A stretch of DNA of 55,375 nt from QS-5-54-17 sp964489295 (GTDB taxonomy: Bacteria; Patescibacteriota; Saccharimonadia; QS-5-54-17). The stretch lies in assembly GCA_964489295.1 (NCBI GenBank), contig CAZAXT010000001.1, forward strand, positions 1 to 55,375. Reading direction: 5' to 3'. The number at the start of each line of letters is the position of its first letter. Position 1 is the first letter of the stretch. Position numbers and translations under genes: made by a program. This document shows positions 17,907-27,384 of the stretch, one piece after another. A model generated the notes under the pieces. It ran no database searches and was not told the origin of the DNA. It was given only the letters and a program-made list of their open reading frames with translations.

Positions 17907-20900
17907 ATGGCTGATTATTTGCACGAGAAAAATGCCTCCGATTTTGACGCGATCCAACTTAGCATCGCCGGGCCCGATGAAATCCTGTCGTGGTCCCACG
18001 GAGAAGTATTAAAACCGGAAACGATTAACTACCGGACGCAAAAACCGGAAAAGGACGGCCTTTTCGATGAACGTATCTTCGGTCCGACCAAGGATTTCGA
18101 ATGCTATTGCGGTAAGTATAAGGGCGCCCATTATCGCGGCGTAACCTGTGACAGGTGTGGCGTGCTGGTCGCCCGGGCCATCGTTCGGCGCGAACGCATG
18201 GGACATATCGCCCTGGCGGTTCCGGTTACACACGTCTGGTTTTTGCGCCGGACTCCCTCCAGTATCGGCCTCATATTGAACATGACCGGCAAGAATCTGG
18301 AGAAAATCGCCTACTTCGCCAATTACGCGGTTACCAGTGTGGACGAGGATAAAAAACAAGAATACCTCCAGGAAATGGAGACTGCCTACGAGAACAACAA
18401 AGCTGCCATCAAGCAAAAATTCGAGGAAATGGCTTCCCAGGAAGGACAGGATGAGCAGGCGCTTGCCCAACAACGAAACCAGGAGCTCGAAGAAGCGGAA
18501 GAAGCATACACGACCGGCCGGTCACGATTGGAGTCATTGGTAGAAAAAGCGCTGCTCAGCGAGCAGGATTACCGGGAGTTGCGGAGTCAATATTCCGATG
18601 TATTCAGCGCCCAAACCGGAGCGGAAGCCATCAAGACCTTACTCAAGAATATAGACCTCGACCAAACGGTCGAAGAACTGCATGAAGCCGCCCAGGAAAC
18701 CCAGGGCCAACGGCAACGCAAGATTCTCAAACGTTTGAAGAAACTGGAAGGGATGCAGAAAGCCGGCATCAAGCCGGAATGGATGATCGTTGAACACGTC
18801 CCCGTGATTCCGCCCGAATTGCGACCCATGGTCCAGTTGACCGGTGGCCGGTTCGCCACATCGGACTTGAATGACCTGTATCGGCGAGTCATTAACCGGA
18901 ACAACCGGCTCAAGAAACTGATCGATCTGAACGCCCCCGAAGTCATATGCCGCAACGAAATGCGCATGCTCCAGGAGGCAGTCGACGCACTGATCGATAA
19001 CAGCCATGTCCGCGGCGGCCGGGCTGTCAATGCGGCCGGCGGACGGCGCAAACTCAAGAGTCTCAGTGACCAGCTGCGCGGTAAGCAGGGCCGGTTCCGC
19101 CAAAACCTGCTCGGGAAACGGGTCGACTATTCTGGCCGGAGCGTAATCGTTTCCGGGCCCGATCTCGAATTGCATCAGTGCGGTTTGCCTAAGATGATGG
19201 CGCTTGATCTGTTCAAGCCGTTTATCATCGGCAAATTAATGGAAGATGAGACGGCGCATAACGTCAAAGCGGCCAGCCAGATGATCGACAACAATGAACC
19301 GGTTATCTGGGATGCGCTGGATGCGGTGATCGAAGATAAATACGTGTTACTCAATCGTGCGCCAACGTTGCACCGGCTCGGCGTCCAGGCGTTCCAGCCG
19401 GTTTTGATCGAAGGAAAGGCGATCCAGCTGCATCCATTAGTGTGTAGCGGGTTCAACGCCGACTTTGATGGTGACCAGATGGCAGTCCACGTGCCCCTCA
19501 GTGACGAAGCCCAGTCCGAAGCCCGGGAAATTATGGCATCGGACAAGAACCTGCTATACCCTTCCGACGGCACCGTTATGGTATCGATCATGCAGGACAT
19601 GGTGTTGGGGGCGTACTATATGACGTACGAACCGCAATCCATAGATGATACGCCGCAGCACTCCTATGCTTCCGAATCCGAAGCCATCTATGCGTATGAG
19701 TCGGGCAATATTACCCTGCAAACACCGATATCGGTACTGTGCGATGATGGTGAAATGCGGGCGACAACGGTCGGACGTATCATGTTTAACCAGATTCTTC
19801 CCGAAGATTTCGGTTTCAGAAACCACACTTTCATCAAATCCGATCTGACCGGTCTTGCCACGGAAATCTTTAACCAGTATGGCATGGACACTCTGGGCGA
19901 GATTGCCAACCGAATCAAGGAAATCGGGTTCGAGTACGCCACCAATTCCGGACTGTCTACGGGAATGGATGACTATATCATCCCCGAGGCTAAACAGGAC
20001 ATCGTTCAACAGGGCGAGGACCGTGCTACCGAGATAGATGAACAGTACGATCAAGGGCTGATCACCGAGGAAGAACGGTATCGTTTAACCGTGGATGCAT
20101 GGCTAAAAGCCAGTGACCAACTCCAGGACACCGTCAAGGAAGATTTCCAGCAACAGGAAAACAGCACTACTATCATCACGCTTTCCGGCGCCCGGGCGAA
20201 GCTGGGCGCAGTCAACCAGATCATCGGTATGATCGGTCTGCGTCAGGACGTCTACGGCAATACTATCGAGCTTCCCATCAAAAGCAACTACAAAGAAGGG
20301 TTGGACGTACTGGAATACTTCACGGATGCCCGCGGTTCCCGCAAAGGGTTAATTGATACCGCCCTTAAGACGGCTGACTCGGGATATCTGACCCGTCGGT
20401 TGGTCGATGTTTCCCAGGACGTCTTCACGGTCGAAGACGATTGCGGCGATGAAGAAGGTGTCGCCATGGGGCGCGAAGAAGCCCATGACTTGGATGTCGG
20501 ATTCGCCGAGCGGTTGAGCGGCCGGGTTGCGGCCGAAGACGTGGAAGATATCGTCCGGAACGGGCAACTGATCGGCCGCGAGCAAGCCGAGGCGATCGAA
20601 TCCAGCGACCGGGAAACGGTCCGCGTCCGCAGTCTATTGCGGTGCCGCTCGATCCGCGGCGTGTGCCGGCAATGTTATGGTCAGGATCTTTCAACCGGCG
20701 AAATGGTTGATATCCGCGTTCCCATCGGTGTAATGGCTGCCCAGGCCATCGGTGAGCCGGGTACCCAGTTAACGTTGCGGACGTTCCACAGCGGCGGTGG
20801 TGCCGGAGAAGACATTACCCAAGGGTTACCGCGTGTCAACGAACTGTTCGAAGCCCAAAATCCGAAAGGTCAAGCCCAGATCGCCGATGTGGAAGGCACG

Positions 20901-21716
20901 ATCAGCACCGGTAACCACGATACGTACTACACGGTTCGTCTGACACCGACCAGTAAACCCGAACAGACCCACGAGCTTAAAGGCATGATACCTATAATTG
21001 CCGATGGCGATACAGTTAAACCGGGCGATGTCATGGCATCCAGCGAGGATGACCGGCAGATCATCAGCGCCAACATGAGCGGAACCGCGCAGGTCAGCAA
21101 GAAGCAAATCAAAGTCACGGCCGAGCACGTCGGAGCCCGGGAGTACACCGTACCCAAGTACCGGAATCTCTTGGTCCAGGATGGTGAACAAGTCGCGCCG
21201 GGCCAACGACTTACTACCGGCTCCGTCAATGTCCACGATCTACTGAATTTGACCGATACCAGCGAGGTGCAACGCTATGTCATCAACGAAGTCCAGCGCG
21301 TCTTTAGTCTGCAAGGTACTACCATTTCCGATAAACACCTGGAAGTCATCGTTCGCCAGATGACATCACGGGTGCAAATCGAAGATCCCGGTGATAGCTT
21401 GTTCGTGACCGGCGATGTCGTTACCAAAGCCCGGATCATCGAGGAAAATCAGCAACTCCGCGCTGATGACAAACGCCCGATTATCTATAGGCAGCTTCTA
21501 CTCGGGATTAGCAAGACATCGCTCAGTACCGAATCCTGGCTGTCGGCAGCTTCCTTCCAGGATACGACCCGGATATTGATCAACGCCGCTACGGCCGGCA
21601 GCGTCGACCACCTGTACGGTTTGAAGGAAAATGTCATTATCGGACGGAAAATTCCGGTCGGTACTGGTTATCAGGCGGACGCCGAAGACGGAGAAGAAAC
21701 AGAAGTTGACGAATAA
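17907..21716 (+). CDS. rpoC: DNA-directed RNA polymerase subunit beta'
   Basis: This is the beta' subunit, which carries the catalytic Mg2+ site. The 1269 residues include the N-terminal zinc ribbon (CYCGKYKG and CDRCGV), the active-site motif NADFDGDQM near residue 515, the second zinc cluster with CRSIRGVCRQC, and the trigger-loop/bridge-helix region GEPGTQLTLRTFHSGG. A charged helical segment at about residues 145-240 looks like a coiled coil. The start is the ATG at 17907, preceded by AAGGAG inside the end of rpoB. Confidence 0.98.
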   Translation: MADYLHEKNASDFDAIQLSIAGPDEILSWSHGEVLKPETINYRTQKPEKDGLFDERIFGPTKDFECYCGKYKGAHYRGVTCDRCGVLVARAIVRRERMGHIALAVPVTHVWFLRRTPSSIGLILNMTGKNLEKIAYFANYAVTSVDEDKKQEYLQEMETAYENNKAAIKQKFEEMASQEGQDEQALAQQRNQELEEAEEAYTTGRSRLESLVEKALLSEQDYRELRSQYSDVFSAQTGAEAIKTLLKNIDLDQTVEELHEAAQETQGQRQRKILKRLKKLEGMQKAGIKPEWMIVEHVPVIPPELRPMVQLTGGRFATSDLNDLYRRVINRNNRLKKLIDLNAPEVICRNEMRMLQEAVDALIDNSHVRGGRAVNAAGGRRKLKSLSDQLRGKQGRFRQNLLGKRVDYSGRSVIVSGPDLELHQCGLPKMMALDLFKPFIIGKLMEDETAHNVKAASQMIDNNEPVIWDALDAVIEDKYVLLNRAPTLHRLGVQAFQPVLIEGKAIQLHPLVCSGFNADFDGDQMAVHVPLSDEAQSEAREIMASDKNLLYPSDGTVMVSIMQDMVLGAYYMTYEPQSIDDTPQHSYASESEAIYAYESGNITLQTPISVLCDDGEMRATTVGRIMFNQILPEDFGFRNHTFIKSDLTGLATEIFNQYGMDTLGEIANRIKEIGFEYATNSGLSTGMDDYIIPEAKQDIVQQGEDRATEIDEQYDQGLITEEERYRLTVDAWLKASDQLQDTVKEDFQQQENSTTIITLSGARAKLGAVNQIIGMIGLRQDVYGNTIELPIKSNYKEGLDVLEYFTDARGSRKGLIDTALKTADSGYLTRRLVDVSQDVFTVEDDCGDEEGVAMGREEAHDLDVGFAERLSGRVAAEDVEDIVRNGQLIGREQAEAIESSDRETVRVRSLLRCRSIRGVCRQCYGQDLSTGEMVDIRVPIGVMAAQAIGEPGTQLTLRTFHSGGGAGEDITQGLPRVNELFEAQNPKGQAQIADVEGTISTGNHDTYYTVRLTPTSKPEQTHELKGMIPIIADGDTVKPGDVMASSEDDRQIISANMSGTAQVSKKQIKVTAEHVGAREYTVPKYRNLLVQDGEQVAPGQRLTTGSVNVHDLLNLTDTSEVQRYVINEVQRVFSLQGTTISDKHLEVIVRQMTSRVQIEDPGDSLFVTGDVVTKARIIEENQQLRADDKRPIIYRQLLLGISKTSLSTESWLSAASFQDTTRILINAATAGSVDHLYGLKENVIIGRKIPVGTGYQADAEDGEETEVDE

Positions 21717-21773
21717 TATGTCCTCTGTCAGACTAGCTACTGTACTCAAGCCCCGGTGGCGTAATGAAAATGC

Positions 21774-21788
21774 TACACACATAGTGTA
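21774..21788. other. Inverted repeat in the rpoC-rpsL spacer
   Basis: TACAC (21774-21778) and GTGTA (21784-21788) flank five bases in the 155-base spacer upstream of rpsL. The spacer could hold an rpsL promoter or a leader structure; no convincing -35/-10 pair was found. The open frame running into rpsL from here is not considered coding. Confidence 0.3.
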
Positions 21789-21871
21789 TGCCCGGGTATG
21801 TTATGGATATCCGTGTAATGGCATATCGTGTGTGTCCACAGCAGTCGATGCTACGGGAATGGAGTTTTGAT

Positions 21872-22279
21872 ATGCCTACAATGAACCAATTAGTCAACAA
21901 ACCACGCAAGAAGAAGAAGCGGCAGTCCAAATCTGCAGCACTACACCAGGTGAATAACGTTTTGCACAACAAAACGTATGAAAAACCGTCTCCGCTGAAG
22001 CGAGGCGTGTGTTTACGGGTCACGACCCAAAGTCCGAAGAAGCCGAACTCGGCGTTGCGCAAAATCGCCCGTGTCCGTTTGACTAACGGCAAGGAAATTA
22101 CCGCCTATATCCCCGGCGAAGGGCACAACCTCCAGGAGCACTCGGTGGTGCTGGTCCGCGGCGGCAGTGTCAAAGACTTGCCGGGTGTCCGCTATCACGT
22201 TGTTCGCGGCGCGTTTGATACCGGCGGTGTATCGGAACGAACCAAAGCACGCAGTAAATACGGAACCAAGAAAGGGTAA
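21872..22279 (+). CDS. rpsL: 30S ribosomal protein S12
   Basis: S12 sits at the decoding centre and controls accuracy; changes in it give streptomycin resistance. The 135 residues include the family motif PKKPNSALRK and the loop GEGHNLQEHS. The start is the ATG at 21872 (MPTMNQLVNK), seven bases after GGAG. The frame runs further upstream, but those residues have no counterpart in S12. rpsG follows two bases after the stop. Confidence 0.97.
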   Translation: MPTMNQLVNKPRKKKKRQSKSAALHQVNNVLHNKTYEKPSPLKRGVCLRVTTQSPKKPNSALRKIARVRLTNGKEITAYIPGEGHNLQEHSVVLVRGGSVKDLPGVRYHVVRGAFDTGGVSERTKARSKYGTKKG

Positions 22280-22281
22280 TC

Positions 22282-22758
22282 ATGCCGCGCAAGAAAACCA
22301 AGACGCTCCAACGACAAATCCAGCCGGACCGGAAATACAATAGCGTACTGGTGCAGCGGTTTATCAATAAAGTTATGCAGGACGGCAAAAAACTAAAAGC
22401 CGAGCGGCTCGTATACGATGCGCTCGATGAAGTAGAACGCCGCACCAAGCAACCGGCACTCGAGGTATTCCAACAAGCTATCGAAAACGCCGCACCGTCT
22501 CTAGAGGTCAAATCACGGCGAGTGGGCGGGGCCAATTACCAGGTACCATTTGAAGTGCACGGCAACCGCCGTACCCATTTGACTTTGATGTGGATGGTGC
22601 AGGCCGTTCGCCAGAAAAGCGGCCAATCCATGAGTCAGCGCATTGCTGATGAAATCATAAACGCCTACAACGAAACCGGCGATACGTTCAAAAAGAAGGA
22701 AGACGCACACCGGATGGCCGAGGCCAACCGCGCATTCGCGCACCTAGCGAGGTTTTGA
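22282..22758 (+). CDS. rpsG: 30S ribosomal protein S7
   Basis: S7 nucleates assembly of the 3' domain of 16S rRNA and lines the tRNA exit site. The 158 residues match the family from MPRKKTK to the C-terminal HRMAEANRAFAHLARF. It follows rpsL by two bases in the usual str-operon order. In E. coli S7 represses this operon; no leader of that kind was identified here. Confidence 0.97.
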   Translation: MPRKKTKTLQRQIQPDRKYNSVLVQRFINKVMQDGKKLKAERLVYDALDEVERRTKQPALEVFQQAIENAAPSLEVKSRRVGGANYQVPFEVHGNRRTHLTLMWMVQAVRQKSGQSMSQRIADEIINAYNETGDTFKKKEDAHRMAEANRAFAHLARF

Positions 22759-22760
22759 TT

Positions 22761-23024
22761 ATGGAAGAGCAATCACGGTACACTTCACAAGCTGATTTTC
22801 CTGCTCAATGCAAGGAATGTCCTATGTTGGTGGGTATGATTGAAGACGGAGAATTGCCACCCGATCGCCGATTGGATGAGGAAGAAAAACAAGAGATGCG
22901 CGAAGCGCTCGGTAGATGGGTGGTTGATTCGTGCCCGGGACCAACAATAGAGAGCAATCAGGCAAATTTCGCCATTACGTGCACAGCAATGGACCAGTTA
23001 GAAAATAGTGGGATTAATCGATAA
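22761..23024 (+). CDS. Small four-cysteine protein of unknown function in the str operon
   Basis: This 87-residue acidic protein is not one I recognise. Cysteines occur as C-x2-C (QCKECP) near the N-terminus and singly in DSCPGP and ITCTAM, so a four-cysteine metal site is possible. The middle is a charged helix (EEEKQEMREALGRW). The ATG at 22761 lies two bases after the rpsG stop, and fusA begins ten bases after this gene ends, so it is probably cotranslated with the str operon. Related operons have no gene here in most bacteria. Its position suggests a role linked to translation or the ribosome, but this is inference only. Confidence 0.72.
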   Translation: MEEQSRYTSQADFPAQCKECPMLVGMIEDGELPPDRRLDEEEKQEMREALGRWVVDSCPGPTIESNQANFAITCTAMDQLENSGINR

Positions 23025-23034
23025 GGGTCTTTGT

Positions 23035-25125
23035 ATGGGGCAACGGGACTACGCACTAGACGTCACTAGGAACATCGGGACTATTGCCCACATCGATGCC
23101 GGTAAAACAACGGTCACCGAAGGTATACTGTATCGTACTGGTATCGTGCACCGAATTGGTGCGGTTCACGAGGGTGAAGCCACCATGGACTGGATGTCTC
23201 AGGAGCAGGAGCGTGGTATCACCATTACTTCGGCCGCGACCACGTGTTTCTGGAACGACCACCGCATCAACATCATCGATACGCCCGGCCATATCGACTT
23301 TACGGTCGAGGTCGAACGCTCCCTACGGGTGCTTGATGGCGCGGTCGTAATTTTTGACGGCAAGATGGGCGTGGAGCCGCAGTCGGAAACGGTGTGGCAC
23401 CAGGCGGACAAATACCACGTTCCCCGGATATGCTTTATTAATAAGATCAACCAAACCGGTGGCGACTTCTACGAGAGCTTGGAAACCATCCAGGAGCAGC
23501 TCAGCAGTAACGCCTACCCGATCCACTTGCCGATCGGCCATGAACAGGATATCAACGGTGTCGTTGATCTGATCGAAATGAAATCATACACCTATAGCAA
23601 TTACAGCGATAAAGAGCTGCACGTCGATGACGTACCCGAGGATATGCGTGAAAAGTGCGAACGTTATCGCCAGCATTTGATCGAGGGTGCGCTGGAAAAT
23701 GATGACGAGCTGCTGGAGAAGTACCTGGAAACCGGTGATCTGAGTGTGGATGAAATTAAATCCGCTGTCAGAAAGTCAGTGTTGACCGGACAGTTCTTTC
23801 TGATTACCGGCGGCGACGGGCGAGGTGTGATCGTGGAAAAATTACTGGACGCCGTTACTGATTTTCTCCCCAGTCCGCTGGATGTGCCGCCCGCTGAAGG
23901 AGAAGACCCGAAAACCGGTGACACGATTACCCGGACCGCTGATGACGAGGGTCCGTTCGCGGCCTTGGCTTTTAAAATCGCAGCCGATCCGTACGTGGGT
24001 AAACTAACCTTTTTCCGCGTCTATTCGGGCACTCTGAAAACCGGTTCATACGTACTAAATGCCAATACCGGTGAAAAAGAACGCGTCGGAAGAATCGTGC
24101 GACTGCACTCTAACCACCGTGAGGAAGTCGACGAAGTATATACTGGCGATATTGCGGCCGCGGTCGGATTGAAGAAGACGACGACCGGTGACACATTATC
24201 CGAGGCGGACCAACCTATCATGCTGGAGAACATTACGTTTCCCGATCCGCCGGTCCAGGTGGCGATCGAACCCAAGACCAAAGCCGACCAGGAAAAGATG
24301 TCCCAGGCCCTGCAACGTTTGGCCGAAGAAGACCCTACATTTCAGCTGTCCACGGATGAGGAGACCGGACAGACGCTGGTTGCCGGTATGGGCGAATTGC
24401 ACTTACACATCATCGTTGATCGTTTGAAACGCGAGTTCAAAGTCGATGCCAACGTTGGCAACCCGCAGGTAGCCTACCGTGAAGCCATGAAAAAACCGGT
24501 CAAAAATATCGAAGCTCAATTCATCAAACAAAGCGGCGGACGCGGACAGTACGGTCACGTCATCATCGATGCTGAACCTTTGGAGCGCGGGGAAGGGTTC
24601 CAGTTCGAGAACAAGATCGCAGGCGGCGTCATACCCAAAGAATTCATAAATCCGATCGAGCAAGGCATTAAAGAAGCTCTGGCAAGCGGTATTGTGGCCG
24701 GATACCCGGTTATCGACGTAGGAGTCGTGTTGCATGATGGCTCATATCACGAGGTCGACTCTTCGGAGGTCGCTTTCAAAATGGCCGGTTCCATGGCGAT
24801 CCAGGATGCGGTTAAACAATCGAATCCGGTGTTACTAGAGCCGATCATGCGAGTCGACGTTACCATGCCCGAAGAGTTTATGGGTGATGTCATGGGCGAC
24901 ATTAATTCCCGCCGCGGCCGCGTGGAATCCATGGGCGACCGGGCTAAGGCCAAACTCGTCGAAGCTTATGTGCCGCTGGCTGAGATGTTCGGGTACGAAA
25001 CCGATCTCCGCTCTATGACCCAAGGACGAGCGGCCAGCTCGATGGAACTGTCCCATTACGAAGAAGTGCCTTCGAATGTCGCCGAAACTATCATCGGATC
25101 TCAGACGTCCTCCAAAAATGAATAG
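23035..25125 (+). CDS. fusA: Elongation factor G
   Basis: EF-G is the GTPase that drives ribosomal translocation and, with RRF, ribosome recycling. The 696 residues include the P loop AHIDAGKTT, switch II DTPGHIDF, the NKxN-type guanine motif INKIN (usually NKMD) and domains II to V in order, ending with the SMTQGRA segment. The frame could begin at a GTG at 23008, but the ATG at 23035 gives the normal N-terminus. The upstream purine run AAGGG is a weak ribosome binding site, so translational coupling to the preceding small gene is likely. Confidence 0.97.
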   Translation: MGQRDYALDVTRNIGTIAHIDAGKTTVTEGILYRTGIVHRIGAVHEGEATMDWMSQEQERGITITSAATTCFWNDHRINIIDTPGHIDFTVEVERSLRVLDGAVVIFDGKMGVEPQSETVWHQADKYHVPRICFINKINQTGGDFYESLETIQEQLSSNAYPIHLPIGHEQDINGVVDLIEMKSYTYSNYSDKELHVDDVPEDMREKCERYRQHLIEGALENDDELLEKYLETGDLSVDEIKSAVRKSVLTGQFFLITGGDGRGVIVEKLLDAVTDFLPSPLDVPPAEGEDPKTGDTITRTADDEGPFAALAFKIAADPYVGKLTFFRVYSGTLKTGSYVLNANTGEKERVGRIVRLHSNHREEVDEVYTGDIAAAVGLKKTTTGDTLSEADQPIMLENITFPDPPVQVAIEPKTKADQEKMSQALQRLAEEDPTFQLSTDEETGQTLVAGMGELHLHIIVDRLKREFKVDANVGNPQVAYREAMKKPVKNIEAQFIKQSGGRGQYGHVIIDAEPLERGEGFQFENKIAGGVIPKEFINPIEQGIKEALASGIVAGYPVIDVGVVLHDGSYHEVDSSEVAFKMAGSMAIQDAVKQSNPVLLEPIMRVDVTMPEEFMGDVMGDINSRRGRVESMGDRAKAKLVEAYVPLAEMFGYETDLRSMTQGRAASSMELSHYEEVPSNVAETIIGSQTSSKNE

Positions 25126-25173
25126 ATCTGCGCGGTCGTCTTGTATTGTGCGTAGCGCCCCATGAGATTTCCC

Positions 25174-25189
25174 GGGTAAAAATTTACCC
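25174..25189. promoter_or_regulatory. Palindrome upstream of the tuf promoter
   Basis: GGGTAAA and TTTACCC are perfect complements separated by two bases, eight bases before the tuf -35 box. A short, tight palindrome in that position resembles an operator for a dimeric regulator. It could alternatively act as a terminator stem after fusA, but no T tract follows. Confidence 0.45.
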
Positions 25190-25197
25190 AACAGGGG

Positions 25198-25226
25198 TTT
25201 ACAAGAACTGCGGCAAAACGTATAAT
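25198..25226 (+). promoter_or_regulatory. tuf promoter
   Basis: TTTACA (25198-25203), a 17-base spacer and a consensus TATAAT (25221-25226). The predicted leader is about 65 bases and contains a GCGCC/GGCGC hairpin (25244-25257) flanked by direct copies of CCTGATGAA (25232-25240 and 25257-25265). AAGGAG precedes the tuf start. Confidence 0.8.
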
Positions 25227-25297
25227 CACAACCTGATGAAAAAGCGCCATACGGCGCCTGATGAATAACAGAGTTAACGCATGTAAGGAGTAATCAC

Positions 25298-26482
25298 ATG
25301 GCTGACTTCCAACGCGATAAGACGCACATCAATGTCGGAACCATGGGACACGTTGACCATGGTAAAACCACATTAACTGCCGCTATCACGACCGTATTGG
25401 CGGAAAAGAATCCAACAGAAACGAACAAAAAGGTCGCTTACGAGCAGATCGACAACGCGCCGGAAGAACGCAACCGCGGCATTACGATCGCTACGTCCCA
25501 CAACGAGTACGAGACCGAAAACCGTCACTACGCCCACGTGGATATGCCCGGCCACGCCGACTACGTCAAGAACATGGTTACCGGTGCTGCCCAGGTAGAC
25601 GGAGCGGTTCTGGTAGTTTCGGCGGCTGACGGTCCGATGCCCCAAACCAGGGAGCACGTGCTTCTGGCCCGCCAGGTTGGCGTACCCAGCGTCGTAGTCT
25701 ACTTGAACAAAACCGATCTGGTTGATGACGATGAACTGGTTGACTTGGTCGAAATGGAAGTCCGTGAACTTCTGGAAGAATATGACTATGACAAAGACGC
25801 GCCTATCGTCAAAGGTTCGGCCCTGAAAGCGGTCGAAGGCGACGAAAAAGAGCAGGATGCCATCATGGAGCTGCTCCAGTCCATGGACGACTACTTCCCC
25901 GAACCCCAACGCGAGCTCGATAAAGATTTCCTGATGCCGATCGAAGACGTCTTTTCCATCAAAGGGCGCGGTACGGTCGCGACCGGTCGTGTTGAGCAAG
26001 GCGAAGTCACCAACGGTGATGACATAGAAATCGTTGGATTGCGCGATACGGTCAAGACGACCGTCACGGGTGTTGAGATGTTCAACAAATCGCTCGATAA
26101 AGGACAAGCTGGCGACAACGTCGGCGTATTGCTCCGCGGCGTTGAGCGGGAAGACATCGAGCGCGGCCAGGTATTAGCCAAACCCGGCACGATTACCCCG
26201 CACACCGAATTCGAAGCCGAAGTCTACGTTCTCAACAAAGATGAAGGCGGCCGGCACACCCCATTCTTCACCGGATATAAGCCCCAGTTTTACTTCCGAA
26301 CCACTGATGTTACCGGCGAGGTTACATTGACCGAGGGGACCGAAATGGTGATGCCGGGTGACAATGCCACGTTCCAAGTCAAGTTGATCCAACCGATCGC
26401 CATGGAAGAAGGACTCCGGTTCGCGATCCGTGAAGGCGGAAAAACGGTCGGCGCCGGTGTTGTGACAAAAATCACCAAATAG
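25298..26482 (+). CDS. tuf: Elongation factor Tu
   Basis: EF-Tu delivers aminoacyl-tRNA to the ribosomal A site in a GTP-dependent manner. The 394 residues carry GHVDHGKTTL (P loop), the RGITI effector region, DMPGHADYVKNM (switch II, with Asp-Met where Cys or Thr is more usual), NKTDLVDD and domains II and III. It is expressed from its own strong promoter rather than only by readthrough from fusA. Confidence 0.98.
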   Translation: MADFQRDKTHINVGTMGHVDHGKTTLTAAITTVLAEKNPTETNKKVAYEQIDNAPEERNRGITIATSHNEYETENRHYAHVDMPGHADYVKNMVTGAAQVDGAVLVVSAADGPMPQTREHVLLARQVGVPSVVVYLNKTDLVDDDELVDLVEMEVRELLEEYDYDKDAPIVKGSALKAVEGDEKEQDAIMELLQSMDDYFPEPQRELDKDFLMPIEDVFSIKGRGTVATGRVEQGEVTNGDDIEIVGLRDTVKTTVTGVEMFNKSLDKGQAGDNVGVLLRGVEREDIERGQVLAKPGTITPHTEFEAEVYVLNKDEGGRHTPFFTGYKPQFYFRTTDVTGEVTLTEGTEMVMPGDNATFQVKLIQPIAMEEGLRFAIREGGKTVGAGVVTKITK

Positions 26483-26511
26483 TTTACGCCAAGAAACATA
26501 AGGCATATCAT
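26483..26511 (+). promoter_or_regulatory. Possible rpsJ promoter
   Basis: TTTACG (26483-26488), a 17-base spacer and TATCAT (26506-26511) lie just after the tuf stop. The -35 is related to the TTTACA boxes of tuf, infA and rplU. The rpsJ start is about 50 bases downstream of the -10 box, with GGAG in between. Confidence 0.5.
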
Positions 26512-26561
26512 GAACACATTGACATTCGGTTCCAATATGGCGACAGAAAAGGAGCACTCTC

Positions 26562-26879
26562 GTGGCTGAGGCAACAAAACAGCGTATCCGTATCCGGTTA
26601 AAAGCCTACGATCACAAATTGGTTGATCAATCGGCCAAGCAGATTATCGATACGGCGCTCCGGACCGGAGCCAATGTGTCCGGACCGGTGCCGCTTCCGA
26701 CCGACCGAAGCGAATACACGGTCGTCCGCGGGCCGTTCAAACATAAGGATTCCCGTGAACAATTCGAAATGCGCGTTCATAAACGGTTGATCGATATCAC
26801 CGAACCCACGGACAAAACCATCGACAATCTCATGAACCTGAGTTTACCGACCGGTGTCGATACCGAAATAAAAATGTGA
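26562..26879 (+). CDS. rpsJ: 30S ribosomal protein S10
   Basis: S10 belongs to the 30S head and also binds NusB in antitermination complexes. The 105 residues begin at a GTG preceded by GGAG and contain the family blocks RIRIRLKAYDHKLVDQS and GPVPLPT. Instead of leading into rplC, rpsJ is followed by three non-ribosomal genes, so it is linked to tuf rather than to the S10 operon proper. Confidence 0.97.
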   Translation: MAEATKQRIRIRLKAYDHKLVDQSAKQIIDTALRTGANVSGPVPLPTDRSEYTVVRGPFKHKDSREQFEMRVHKRLIDITEPTDKTIDNLMNLSLPTGVDTEIKM

Positions 26880-26882
26880 CGT

Positions 26883-27329
26883 ATGCGTCAAAAACCGGAG
26901 CGTACTGACATTTCGTTTGGCGGGATACTATTCCAGCATTCTGTCAGTATCGATTCGAAACTTTTGGCGTTACGGCACCGTGCCGGTCACTGGGGACTGC
27001 CAAAGGGGCACTCAGAGCATGATGAGGCCCCAATCCAGACAGCTGAACGTGAAATTCGCGAAGAAACGGGCATCGAGGATGTAAGCTTGCAATCAGAGCC
27101 AACGTTTTCCCAAAAGTACACGTTCGAAGATGACAACACGGTATATCACAAAACCGTAACCTATTTTCTGGGTATGACATCTCAGCACAGGGTAACGACA
27201 CAACCGGCCGAAATCATAGAATATCGATGGGTCGGGCTTGAAGAAGCGCGAGCTCTCCTTGTAGTTAACGGCAATGTCAATGAAGCGCTGGAGCAAGTTC
27301 GGGAGTATCTGCAATCAAAACATATATAA
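26883..27329 (+). CDS. NUDIX hydrolase, diadenosine tetraphosphatase-like
   Basis: NUDIX enzymes cleave nucleoside diphosphates linked to another moiety. The 148 residues contain a complete NUDIX box, G-x5-E-x7-REIREETGI, at about residues 41-63. The preceding SFGGILFQ and WGLPKGH segments resemble the asymmetrical Ap4A hydrolase subgroup. The ATG lies three bases after the rpsJ stop, so it is probably in the same transcript. Exact substrate specificity cannot be assigned; mRNA 5' ends or oxidised nucleotides are alternatives. Confidence 0.85.
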   Translation: MRQKPERTDISFGGILFQHSVSIDSKLLALRHRAGHWGLPKGHSEHDEAPIQTAEREIREETGIEDVSLQSEPTFSQKYTFEDDNTVYHKTVTYFLGMTSQHRVTTQPAEIIEYRWVGLEEARALLVVNGNVNEALEQVREYLQSKHI

Positions 27330-27384
27330 CCGGTTTGATGTCACGTCTCGTCAAGCAAGCGCAAGTTTGATTTAATAGAAGGTA

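Noticed and set aside
21788..21871. N-terminal extension of rpsL
   Set aside because: The extra 28 residues are not found in S12, and the ATG at 21872 has a good GGAG.
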